A DNA stretch of 64,000 nt from Lysobacter_K sp043738095 (GTDB lineage: Bacteria; Pseudomonadota; Gammaproteobacteria; Xanthomonadales; Xanthomonadaceae): contig JAYSZI010000123.1 of assembly GCA_043738095.1 (NCBI GenBank), positions 70,396 to 134,395 of the forward strand, read 5' to 3'. Below are positions 49,440 through 57,090 of the stretch, one piece after another; position 1 is the stretch's first letter; each line of letters begins with the position of its first letter. The notes under the pieces are model-generated. The model worked only from the letters and a program-made list of their open reading frames with translations. It did not search any database and had not been told where the DNA came from. Position numbers and translations under genes: made by a program.

Positions 49440-50822
49440 TCAGCGGCGGCCGGCATCCGCCAGCGGCACTGCGACGCCGCTACTGAACGTCGACCACGAC
49501 GGTGTGCGCTGGATATTGCCGAAACCGTCGATACGCAGGGTGCCGGTGGCGCCGGCGATCTGGGCGTCGTTGGACAGCGCCAAGTGCTCGAGATATGCCG
49601 TCAGCAGCCACGCGTCGAAGCCGAACGCGAACAAGCGTGCTGCTGCCCCACGCGCGGTCGGCAAGCTCGCGCCGACGCTCGCGGCGGACGGCAGGCCGCG
49701 GAGGCCGCGGCTGGTCCAGGTTTCGGTCGGGAACACGATGCCGTCGAGCACGCGGTCCTGCTCGGGCTTGCCGGTACCCGACAACAGCTGTGAAGTGGCC
49801 ACGCGCGGTCGATCGGCAAGGCCGGCGAGCGCGAGCTTCGGCATCAATGCGCGCGCGCTGCTTCCCTTGATCGCGAGGAACACGGCGTCGATGCCGCCAT
49901 CCTTCGCCGCGAACGGGGTGAAATCGGCGGTGGCTTCACTCACCACATCGGTGACGCTCGCGCCGCGTTCGGCCAGGCGCTCACGCAATGCGGCGACCGT
50001 GCGGGCCTGACCGTCGCCGCCGCCGATCACGAGCACGCGTCGCGCGCCGCGGCCGATCAGGTACTCGGCGGCCGCGATGCCTTCGTCTTCGGGCGCCAGC
50101 GAGAAGCTTGCGGTGCCAGGGGGCGGCGATGCGGTGCCGCGATTGAGTCCCAGCACCGGCACCGGCAGCGTGCCGCGCGCAAACAACGCGCTGACTTCGT
50201 CGCGCCCTAACGGGCCGACGACAAAGTCGTTGCCCTCGGCGACGGCGCGATCGTAGGCCGCAACTGCGCCGCTGGCGGTGTCGTAAAACTGGATGTCGGG
50301 CCGACGGCGGTTTTCGCCGTAATACGCGGCAAGCAGGCCATCGCGCACCGGGGAGGCGGCCGTGGCGAGGCTGCCCGACAGCGGCAGCAACACCGCCAGC
50401 TTCATCGGCGGGCGGTAGCCGTCGCGATCGGCCGCCGGGCGCGTGCCGGCGAACTGCCAGGCGCCACGATCGAATGGGCGCGGCAACGGCAGACCGCGAC
50501 GTAGGAGCGCGCCGCCGACGTAGTTGTACAGCGGGTCGCCGACGGCCAGCCGTTCCGCCTCGCGCGCCAGAGTGGCGTCGTCGAGCTGCGACAACAGGCG
50601 ATCGATCTGGGCATCGTTGGCCTTGCGCGCAGCGCCGCTCAGCGCGGCACCGGCTTGCACCAGGTCGGCTGCTTGCTGCATGCGCAGATCGCGACTAACC
50701 GGGGACCGCGCCGGGCCCGGGGCTTGACGGGTATCTACGGTCGCGCAACCGCCGATCAGGGTGGTCGCGAGGGCGAAGGCCAGCAGCCAGGGCAGGGCGG
50801 ACCGTTTCGTCGGAAGGCTCAT
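49440..50822 (-). CDS. lpoA: Penicillin-binding protein activator LpoA (LppC family)
   Basis: Outer-membrane lipoprotein that activates the bifunctional synthase PBP1a in E. coli. The 460-residue protein (ATG 50822; in-frame ATGs upstream possible) has a lipoprotein signal LAFALATTLIGGC with Cys at about residue 25. A short helical N-terminal domain (about 45-110) replaces the long TPR domain of E. coli LpoA. The periplasmic-binding-like C-terminal domain has LAVLLPLSGSLATAASPVRDG, FYDTASGAVAAY and VVGPLGRDEVSALF. It is shorter than E. coli LpoA (about 678) but similar in size to other xanthomonad members. Confidence 0.88.
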   Translation of the reverse strand: MSLPTKRSALPWLLAFALATTLIGGCATVDTRQAPGPARSPVSRDLRMQQAADLVQAGAALSGAARKANDAQIDRLLSQLDDATLAREAERLAVGDPLYNYVGGALLRRGLPLPRPFDRGAWQFAGTRPAADRDGYRPPMKLAVLLPLSGSLATAASPVRDGLLAAYYGENRRRPDIQFYDTASGAVAAYDRAVAEGNDFVVGPLGRDEVSALFARGTLPVPVLGLNRGTASPPPGTASFSLAPEDEGIAAAEYLIGRGARRVLVIGGGDGQARTVAALRERLAERGASVTDVVSEATADFTPFAAKDGGIDAVFLAIKGSSARALMPKLALAGLADRPRVATSQLLSGTGKPEQDRVLDGIVFPTETWTSRGLRGLPSAASVGASLPTARGAAARLFAFGFDAWLLTAYLEHLALSNDAQIAGATGTLRIDGFGNIQRTPSWSTFSSGVAVPLADAGRR

Positions 50823-50984
50823 CGGGTGCATACGCCGCATCGGGGCGTTCCAAGGGGGACCGGGTAGGATTCTACCCGGCCGACATAAATGCGGCACTCA
50901 AATTGGATAGGGAGGTCGTACCCTTCGCGCACACGGACGCGCCCGGCTCGATTCAATGCGTACCGAATTAAATCTGGAAGCACG

Positions 50985-51809
50985 ATGCACACGCCCGGCA
51001 CCCTCCATATCGTCGCGACCCCGATAGGCAACCTCGGCGACCTCTCGCCGCGCGCGCTGGAGACGCTGAGCACCGTCGCCGCCATCTGCGCCGAGGACAC
51101 GCGCCACACCCGCCAGATGCTGTCCCACTTCGGGCTGGAACGGCCGCTGCTAGCACTGCACCAGCACAACGAGGACGCGCAGGCGGCGCAGCTGGTGACG
51201 CGGTTGCTGGCCGGCGACTCGCTGGCGCTGGTGTCTGACGCCGGCACGCCGCTGGTCAGTGACCCCGGCTTCCGTCTAGTGCGCGCCGCGCGCGCCGCGG
51301 GTGTGCGGGTGTCGCCAGTGCCGGGTCCGTGCGCGGCCATCGCGGCCTTGAGCGTGGCCGGGCTGCCGTCGGACCGGTTCGTGTTCGAGGGCTTCCTGCC
51401 GGCGAAGGGGGCGGCGCGACGCGAGCGCCTGCAGCGGTTGGCGAGCGAGCCACGCACGCTGATGTTTTACGAGTCTGGCCACCGCATCGAGGAGTCGCTG
51501 CTGGATATGGTCGGGGCGTTCGGCGAAGCGCGCCCGGCGGTGCTTGCGCGCGAGCTGACCAAGCTGTTCGAGACCGTGCTCGACGGCCCGTTGCCCGAAC
51601 TGCTGGCGCGCGTGCAGGCCGACCCGAACCAGCGCAAGGGCGAGTTCGTGCTGATCGTCGAAGGCGCGGGCGACGATGCCGACGCCAAAGTGATCGAGGG
51701 CCGCCGGCTGTACGCCAAGCTGGTCGAGCACCTGCCGCCGTCGACCGCAGCCAAAGTTGCTGCCGACCTCAGCGGCGCGCCGCGCAAGGCGCTGTACGGC
51801 GGCGAGTGA
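50985..51809 (+). CDS. rsmI: 16S rRNA 2'-O-ribose C1402 methyltransferase
   Basis: Methylates C1402 of 16S rRNA using SAM. The start at 50985 (MHTPGTLHIVATPIGNL) follows ctggaag. The 274-residue tetrapyrrole-methylase-fold protein has ATPIGNLGDLSPRALETL, EDTRHTRQMLSHFG, LVSDAGTPLVSDPGF and VPGPCAAIAALSVAGLP, then FYESGHRIEESL and a short C-terminal wing. It is divergent from lpoA and directly precedes rnpB. Confidence 0.95.
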   Translation: MHTPGTLHIVATPIGNLGDLSPRALETLSTVAAICAEDTRHTRQMLSHFGLERPLLALHQHNEDAQAAQLVTRLLAGDSLALVSDAGTPLVSDPGFRLVRAARAAGVRVSPVPGPCAAIAALSVAGLPSDRFVFEGFLPAKGAARRERLQRLASEPRTLMFYESGHRIEESLLDMVGAFGEARPAVLARELTKLFETVLDGPLPELLARVQADPNQRKGEFVLIVEGAGDDADAKVIEGRRLYAKLVEHLPPSTAAKVAADLSGAPRKALYGGE

Positions 51810-51885
51810 GGTCCGGCAAACGTGCCAGGCGTGGCAGCGCTCCTTTTGAATCCATCCCGTTGCATCGATCCCGTCCGCGTGCCCG

Positions 51886-51894
51886 TGCGACAAT
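51886..51894 (+). promoter_or_regulatory. Candidate extended -10 of rnpB
   Basis: tgcgacaat has a TG-type extension and ends 7 bases before the first base of the RNase P P1 helix at 51902, the correct distance for a start there. No convincing -35 was found. Confidence 0.35.
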
Positions 51895-51901
51895 GCCCGC
51901 G

Positions 51902-52269
<368 letters not shown>

Positions 52270-52400
52270 CGCTTTTGCTGTCGCCTTGGCTCCAGCAAAA
52301 GCTCCAAAATTTTGTGGAGCAAAAATTTTGGACCCTAGGCTTTAGCTTCCAATTCCCTGCCGCTGTCGCGGCGCCCCCTTTACTAAAGGGGGCTGGTCGG
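52270..52400. repeat. Palindrome-rich block after rnpB
   Basis: Three inverted repeats follow each other: cttttgctg/cagcaaaag (52271-52300), ccaaaatttt/aaaattttgg around gtggagca (about 52312-52332), and the perfect 8-bp palindrome cccccttt-act-aaaggggg (about 52374-52392). The first may act as the rnpB terminator, though without a T-run. The last resembles a dispersed xanthomonad repeat. Together they mark the left border of the accessory segment. Confidence 0.6.
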
Positions 52401-52698
52401 ATGGGGAGTGAGTCGAGGATTGGTCTGTGGATGGGATCGGGTCGCGCGTCGGCGGATCGGGTTTGCGCCGATCGCGAGCATCCACTGCCCTCTCAAATCC
52501 CCCTGCGCATCCCTACGAAAGCAGCAATCCGGTGCTTACAACTGCTGTTGGCTGCCTCCCGCTTCATCATTGCCAAACCGGGCTATCATATTCAGAGGGG
52601 GAAAGGTGGGGCTTGCGTCACCGATCCGATAGAGTTTGGGGATCTACCCGAACAGCCGCCCATGAGGGTTGGTTCAGTTCCACAAGGAGAGTAGATAA
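52401..52698. other. Leader region of the peptide gene
   Basis: About 300 bases without a convincing gene. A tatcat at about 52583 could be a -10 box, but no good -35 was found at 16-18 bases. The start region of the peptide gene has an aaggag ribosome binding site. The open frame through this block is a translation of the repeat to the left and was not called. Confidence 0.4.
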
Positions 52699-52872
52699 AT
52701 GAACACGATGGCCATGACCCTCGAGAACAGCCTGGTCGCCAACAACGCCATGACTGATGTCATCGGCGCCACCTTCAATGCGGTGGACCAGGGCATCAAT
52801 ACCCTGATGTGCAGCGACTGTTGCGGCTCGAATGGCAACAGCTGCAACCCGAACGAGGAAGTTCAGCAGTAA
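52699..52872 (+). CDS. Small Cys-containing peptide, candidate RiPP or bacteriocin-like precursor
   Basis: A 57-residue peptide of no recognised family. The ATG has aaggag 9 bases upstream, stronger than most starts here. Residues 1-37 are Asn/Met/Ala-rich with acidic and hydrophobic residues (LENSLVANNAMTDVIGATF) and could act as a leader. Residues 38-57 (CSDCCGSNGNSCNPNEEVQQ) hold all four Cys plus Ser, Gly and Asn and could be the core. There is no Sec signal, no membrane helix and no clear GG or GA cleavage site; IGA at 22-24 is a possibility. A perfect hairpin follows, then two coupled genes. The coding call rests on the ribosome binding site, context and composition. Confidence 0.7.
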   Translation: MNTMAMTLENSLVANNAMTDVIGATFNAVDQGINTLMCSDCCGSNGNSCNPNEEVQQ

Positions 52873-52889
52873 TCGTTTCGGCGTATCCG

Positions 52890-52920
52890 ACCGGGTGGAT
52901 CCACACAGGTTCCACCCGGT
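52890..52920 (+). terminator. Perfect hairpin after the peptide gene (attenuator or partial terminator)
   Basis: accgggtgga (52890-52899) and tccacccggt (52911-52920) form a perfect 10-bp stem with an 11-base loop, followed by cttctcacg. It starts 18 bases after the peptide stop and ends 27 bases before the next ATG. The tail is not a true T-run, so partial termination or mRNA protection, giving more peptide than downstream enzyme, is the likely effect (inference). Confidence 0.6.
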
Positions 52921-52946
52921 CTTCTCACGATGCCAAGGAAGGAATC

Positions 52947-53609
52947 ATGCCGCGCCAGCCACAGAGTTTTGTGTCCGATTGTCTGTCGGCGGCAACCCCG
53001 AGTGACGATGGCGGTCCGGTGGCCTTCATCCTCCCGACGACGAGCGCAGTACTCGAAGTGGTCAACCACTACCGTCAACTGGGCGATGTGACCATTGTTG
53101 CCGGCACATCGGTGCCGGGCAGCCTGCCCGCTGCCGCGCTGATCAGGACACTGTCTACCGGCGGACCCCGGCCACGCCTGGTGATCTTCACTGATCAGGT
53201 CATGAGTCCTGCAGATGCGTCGATCCTGGTCAAGACCAACGACGCTAACGCGTTCTTCTCCCCGCTCGAGTTCATCCTCAACGCGAGGTACGGGTACCGC
53301 CTCGTGATTTGGGGCCAAGAAGGCGGCACCGTGGTCGAATCAGGTCGCAGCGATATTTCGGAAGTTCTCTCCCCCATCGCCGACTACCTGCGTGCCTGCT
53401 ACACGTTGGGCGACGACTGGCTGGCACGCGGTAAGCAACATCTGCGCAATCCGGAGTCGCGGCGCTATAGCGCGTTGCGCAAGCTGCGCTACTTCCGCTC
53501 CGCAGTCGTCAATGCCTATCGCACTGATCCTTCCAGCATCGAAGTTACCCAACTGCTGCAGCGAATCACGCACATGGAGCAGAAGGCGCAACAGGAGACG
53601 GTGGCATGA
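52947..53609 (+). CDS. Protein of unknown function, possible degenerate LpxL-fold partner
   Basis: A 220-residue soluble protein with no recognised domain. The start MPRQPQSFVS follows aaggaa. By eye, three stretches run parallel to the acyltransferase encoded next: VAFILPTTSAVLEVVNHYRQ (residues 25-44) with VAIPHHAHYIFSMIAFAEHL, RLVIFTDQ (77-84) with EVVIIMPD, and FSPLEFILNARYGYRLVIWG (104-123) with the segment after LPFCGRP. The histidines of the partner are replaced by Thr-Thr-Ser (31-33), so if related it would be catalytically dead. The C-terminal third is basic and helical. The stop overlaps the next ATG (ATGA). Confidence 0.75.
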   Translation: MPRQPQSFVSDCLSAATPSDDGGPVAFILPTTSAVLEVVNHYRQLGDVTIVAGTSVPGSLPAAALIRTLSTGGPRPRLVIFTDQVMSPADASILVKTNDANAFFSPLEFILNARYGYRLVIWGQEGGTVVESGRSDISEVLSPIADYLRACYTLGDDWLARGKQHLRNPESRRYSALRKLRYFRSAVVNAYRTDPSSIEVTQLLQRITHMEQKAQQETVA

Positions 53610-54613
53610 AGCTGTCTCCACGAGTACTCGCACATCTTGCCCGCCCGTTGAAGCTGCTCAATGTACGAGTGAACTGGATTGAGCAATGGCTCCAGATACC
53701 GCTGTCCGAAGCCGATGCAACTCATGTCAAAGAGGCCTGCGCCAAGTCTGGCGGGGTGCGCCTTGGTGAGTACTACCACTGGTACTTGCAGAAGCTGATG
53801 GTGGCCAAGATTGTCCGCAACATCGACAAAGACGGCGCCTTGGCGCTGATCAACTCCACCGATAACACCGACTATTCACCTGCGCGCCAGATCACCGAGT
53901 CAAAGGCCGGCGTGCTGGTCGCTATCCCGCACCACGCCCACTACATATTCTCGATGATTGCGTTTGCAGAACACCTGCGCCGCCATCGTAAGGTCTACGT
54001 CTTCTATGGGCAGCCCGGGACCCATAAAGGCAATGAGGTATTTGACCGCCTGTACGGGGTGATCTGGGGAGACGGCAGCAACGTCGAAGTGATCCATGAC
54101 ACCCGTCAGGGGATGGCAAAAGCCATCAAGGGCTTAAAAAACGGAGAGGTGGTAATCATCATGCCGGACGTCTTCCAGAACGAGGACGCCACGCTGGCGC
54201 TCCCCTTCTGCGGGCGCCCGATGAACGTGATGCTGGGAACCGCGGCTTTGGCACGGAAGACCGGTGCCTGGATTCTTCCGCTGCTATCCACCCGCTATGG
54301 GCGAGGGATAGGGTTCCGGACCATGTTTGGCAAGCGCATTGATCAGGACGCGAACGACGACAGTGCGCTGGGTGCAGAGGCCACCCGCATCGCCGACTAC
54401 GCCGTGACCCGCAGGTTGTTCGAGCAGTACGAGGTGGTTATGGACACCGACATCCTCTATTGGCAGAACATGCGCCAGCATCTTGCACAAGATAGAGCCT
54501 TCCAGTTCCTGGAGCGCGAGGCGCTGCCGGAAATCGCCACGCTCCTCGAATCCGATCCCGCCCTGCAGCCGGCAAACATGGTTCTGGATTTGCGGACAGT
54601 CGCTGCCGCTTAA
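53606..54613 (+). CDS. LpxL/HtrB-like acyltransferase family protein, divergent
   Basis: A 335-residue protein resembling the lauroyl/myristoyl lipid A acyltransferases in outline: VAIPHHAHYIFSMIAFAEHL (residues 105-124) where the HX4(D/E) site is expected, VIIMPDVFQNED (183-194) at the lpDQ-type strand, and LPFCGRPMNVMLGTAALARK (199-218), closely similar in pattern to the FFG.pa....G.a.LAr.tGA segment of LpxL. None of the three His (109, 110, 112) has Asp or Glu five residues later, so the active site is altered. No N-terminal membrane helix is evident. The C-terminal region (YWQNM) is unrecognised. It is coupled to the gene before it, and the sequence looks more A/T-rich than the core genes around it. 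Confidence 0.75.
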   Translation: MKLSPRVLAHLARPLKLLNVRVNWIEQWLQIPLSEADATHVKEACAKSGGVRLGEYYHWYLQKLMVAKIVRNIDKDGALALINSTDNTDYSPARQITESKAGVLVAIPHHAHYIFSMIAFAEHLRRHRKVYVFYGQPGTHKGNEVFDRLYGVIWGDGSNVEVIHDTRQGMAKAIKGLKNGEVVIIMPDVFQNEDATLALPFCGRPMNVMLGTAALARKTGAWILPLLSTRYGRGIGFRTMFGKRIDQDANDDSALGAEATRIADYAVTRRLFEQYEVVMDTDILYWQNMRQHLAQDRAFQFLEREALPEIATLLESDPALQPANMVLDLRTVAAA

Positions 54614-54623
54614 AGCCAGGTCA

Positions 54624-55232
54624 TCAAACCTTGCAACCGTAGCTCTGCATCGACGCGATGATGCTGGCGGCGTTCGCCGGCGCGGTAGTCAGGACCTTTC
54701 GCAGATCGCGGCAGATGCTGGCGCTAGTCATCCGCTGCATCATCCCGCCAAAGCTTCGGTCTTTGAATTTGAGCGCCATGCGAGCGGGCGCGGCAGCGGC
54801 CATGGGGGCTTCTTGTTTAGCGACTGGATTGCGCTCGAATGACATCCCTGCGTCAGGCACCGACAGGTTGAGCGAGCGCCCTGTGGGACTGTCCCGATCG
54901 GCGGAACTGATGGGTTCTTCGACGGGCTGAGTCTCCGTTGCAGCGAGTGTGGATAGTAGTGCAGGCCGTGGTCGCGCCGACTTGCTCCTGGTTTCCGGCC
55001 GGCGCAGGTTGGCACTGGCGGCCGAGCGCGGTGTGGGCGGCTCGGGCTCTTTCTGGATGAAGACCAGCTCGGTGAAATAGTCTTCATCGGCCTCAGCGTG
55101 CAATGCCGAGCCCATGTGTCGGCCAAGGAACCACAACACTCCAACGTTGAGCGCAATCGCGACGCTGGCAGCAATCAAACGCTCCCAGCGCAAACGCTGC
55201 CACCACGGCAGCCGGCGACTCGTCATTGCCAT
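54624..55232 (-). CDS. Membrane-anchored TonB-like protein of unknown function
   Basis: A 202-residue protein (or 200 from ATG 55226). A basic N terminus (RRLPWWQRLRWERL) is followed by one membrane helix (about 20-38), then a Pro/Ser/Arg-rich periplasmic spacer (EPEPPTPR region, 60-130), the layout of TonB-type proteins. The C-terminal 60 residues (KFKDRSFGGMMQRMTSASIC, Cys174, and Cys200 near the end) are not the TonB fold as I know it. A similar Cys-pair ending is, from memory, found in other small xanthomonad proteins. It is the last gene of a three-gene minus-strand set and converges on the acyltransferase gene with 10 bases between stops. Confidence 0.68.
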   Translation of the reverse strand: MAMTSRRLPWWQRLRWERLIAASVAIALNVGVLWFLGRHMGSALHAEADEDYFTELVFIQKEPEPPTPRSAASANLRRPETRSKSARPRPALLSTLAATETQPVEEPISSADRDSPTGRSLNLSVPDAGMSFERNPVAKQEAPMAAAAPARMALKFKDRSFGGMMQRMTSASICRDLRKVLTTAPANAASIIASMQSYGCKV

Positions 55233-55238
55233 CGATGG

Positions 55239-55874
55239 TCAGCCTGTCGCGCCCGTGACGGGGATCAGCAGGCTGCCAAGGATCTTGAGGAGATTGTCAG
55301 TGCTCGCATTGGCGGCGATGTCGTTGTCGAACACCACGAACGGGAAGAACGCCACTTTGCCATTGGTAGCCTTCCATTCGGTGCGCAGCTTCGCCAACCC
55401 GGTGCCGTCCGTACGGGACTTCTCGAAGGCCTGGCTCAAGCCGTGGCGCTGGGCAATCGCCTTGATGACCGGAAGATTGGCGGCGTCCTCTCCATGCTTC
55501 AACTTGGCGGCGAACAGGTCGGCCGCGACCACCTCGCCTTTGTCAGCCTCGGTGGCAACGTCGTACAGGATCTTGGCCGACGGCGGCGTTGCAGGGCCAG
55601 CCAGGTAGTGATGCCGGATCGTGACGCGCTCGCCATAGGCCTTCCTGATTTGCGGCAGACCTTCGGCCTCCAGGCGTTGGCATGCGGGGCAGGTGAAGTC
55701 CGCATAGATGTCGATTGTCACCCGCTCTTTCGAGTGGGGCACCGAGTGGATCATCGCGAAGTACTCACCCTCGATCCCGTTAGCCCCGACTCGTGAGGGG
55801 GCTTCGGAACCGAAGAACAGGTAGCCCACGATGAGTGCTGCGGTAAGGATGGTGACGCCGAAGATCCATTTCAT
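55239..55874 (-). CDS. Membrane-anchored DsbA-like thiol oxidoreductase
   Basis: Predicted to form or exchange disulfides on the periplasmic side. The start MKWIFGVTILTA at 55874 gives 211 residues; the frame is open further upstream. Residues 3-22 are a membrane anchor or uncleaved signal. The thioredoxin fold starts at VTIDIYADFTCPACQRLEAE with a CPAC active site (Cys62, Cys65). An inserted helical domain of the DsbA/DSBA-like type follows (ADLFAAKLKHGE, FEKSRTDGTGLAKL), and PFVVFDND marks the last strands, with FFPFV at the cis-Pro position. It lies between the TraB/GumN gene (25 bases upstream) and the TonB-like gene (6 bases downstream). Confidence 0.85.
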   Translation of the reverse strand: MKWIFGVTILTAALIVGYLFFGSEAPSRVGANGIEGEYFAMIHSVPHSKERVTIDIYADFTCPACQRLEAEGLPQIRKAYGERVTIRHHYLAGPATPPSAKILYDVATEADKGEVVAADLFAAKLKHGEDAANLPVIKAIAQRHGLSQAFEKSRTDGTGLAKLRTEWKATNGKVAFFPFVVFDNDIAANASTDNLLKILGSLLIPVTGATG

Positions 55875-55899
55875 TGTTCGTTCCTTGGTTCGTGGAAAA

Positions 55900-56940
55900 T
55901 CACGGGTTCTCGACCGTGTAACCCTGGGCGCGCAGTTGAGCGACATACCCATTGGGGGCGAGAATACTTTCGAGGGGCGCGACGGCGATCGTGACCCGAT
56001 TGCGCTTCAGCGCAGCCTCCGCTTCCTGCATCCAGCGGGCATTGATGCTCTCGCGGATGTTGGGCAGGCCGTGTTTCCGAGCAAAATTGGCATCGGTAAG
56101 GGCATCGGAGCAGAGCCGCTCTTGGCGCTCGAGCTGGGTGAAGCTGACGCGCTGCAAGTCGCCGATGGCCCAGGCATTGGCGTTGGTGATCATGCGCGGC
56201 AGGTCCTGTTCGATGGCGTCCAGGGTAGCTTCCATGCACGCGACATCACTGAGCGATTCCCGACGCACATCCGCCAGCGCGGCCTTCGCTGTGGCACTCG
56301 ATAGTTTGACGTCGACTTTGGGCGCCGTGGAAGTCACGCCATGCGTCTTGATGGCTTCGAGGATCGGGCCGTTGACGATACGTCGATTGGTGAGCCCGGT
56401 CCGTTGGATTGCGGCCTTCAGCAGGTCCTCCGCGGCAACGAGCGGCCGCTTACCTTCTACGCCGCGGTCGCCCGGCAGATAGCGCGCCTTCTGCTGCGCC
56501 CAACGCGCATAGAGCGCAGGAGAAAGAACGTCCTTGAGGGACTTCCCATCCGGGTTGCGCTCGGCTTTATGCATCCCGTAGCCTAGGACGAGCTTCGTGA
56601 AAAGGCCCGACTTAACGTCCACGCTGTAGTACGGCTCCCAAAGAACCTCCTGCGCGTCGGCCACCAGGTCCACGACAAGCTTGGAGTTCCAAACGATGGA
56701 CGCAGGGGCAGGAGAAAGCGTGCCGAGGATCCACATCTCGTGGTCGTCGTTCTTGTAGACGTGCCAAAGTCCCGGGCCAGGAGCGGACCCGGTGACGACC
56801 ACAGTATCGAGCGTGCGAATGCTGCCGGTGGCAGCCGTCGGAGTGTTGGCTGATGGTGCAGGCGCGTTCTGGGCGTGCACTGTGATGGAAGCGGTCAGCG
56901 CAACCGCAAACAACGTTGCGGAAATGGCGTTAATGATCAT
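55900..56940 (-). CDS. TraB/GumN family protein with TonB-box-like segment
   Basis: A 346-residue exported protein (signal peptide 1-23, ending VHAQ). Residues 43-52 read TLDTVVVTGS, which looks like the TonB box of TonB-dependent receptors. The TraB/GumN domain follows: GPGLWHVYKNDDHEMWILGT (56-74) at its first strands, and IAVAPLESILAPNGYVAQLRAQGY (key residues APLESIL and GYVAQLRAQGY) at the end. The family, related to TIKI proteases, usually has GX2H in the first strand; here it is LGTLSP, without His. Function is unknown. It heads the minus-strand trio and is divergent from the ABC exporter. Confidence 0.8.
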   Translation of the reverse strand: MIINAISATLFAVALTASITVHAQNAPAPSANTPTAATGSIRTLDTVVVTGSAPGPGLWHVYKNDDHEMWILGTLSPAPASIVWNSKLVVDLVADAQEVLWEPYYSVDVKSGLFTKLVLGYGMHKAERNPDGKSLKDVLSPALYARWAQQKARYLPGDRGVEGKRPLVAAEDLLKAAIQRTGLTNRRIVNGPILEAIKTHGVTSTAPKVDVKLSSATAKAALADVRRESLSDVACMEATLDAIEQDLPRMITNANAWAIGDLQRVSFTQLERQERLCSDALTDANFARKHGLPNIRESINARWMQEAEAALKRNRVTIAVAPLESILAPNGYVAQLRAQGYTVENP

Positions 56941-57090
56941 GGTGGCAATGGCGTGCGGGGATACTCATTCGAGCACATTAGTTATGGTGGGGAAAGTGGA
57001 GCGAGGTTTGTTTTCAATCGACTAGCGCCATCCATTTGAATGGCTCGATAGGTGCAGACGAAATTGTTGGACGCGAATGCAAGGATGACG
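56941..57090. promoter_or_regulatory. Divergent control region between the TraB/GumN and ABC exporter genes
   Basis: The only intergenic region from which both arms of the segment can be transcribed outward. It is more A/T-rich than its surroundings and contains the near-palindrome ccattTGaatgg (57032-57043), a candidate operator half-site pair. No regulator gene is in the segment, and no clear -35/-10 pair was settled on. Confidence 0.4.

Noticed and set aside
52275..52694. A 139-codon frame before the peptide gene
   Set aside because: Its first part is the translation of a palindromic repeat and its end covers the leader of the peptide gene; no ribosome binding site and no conserved feature.
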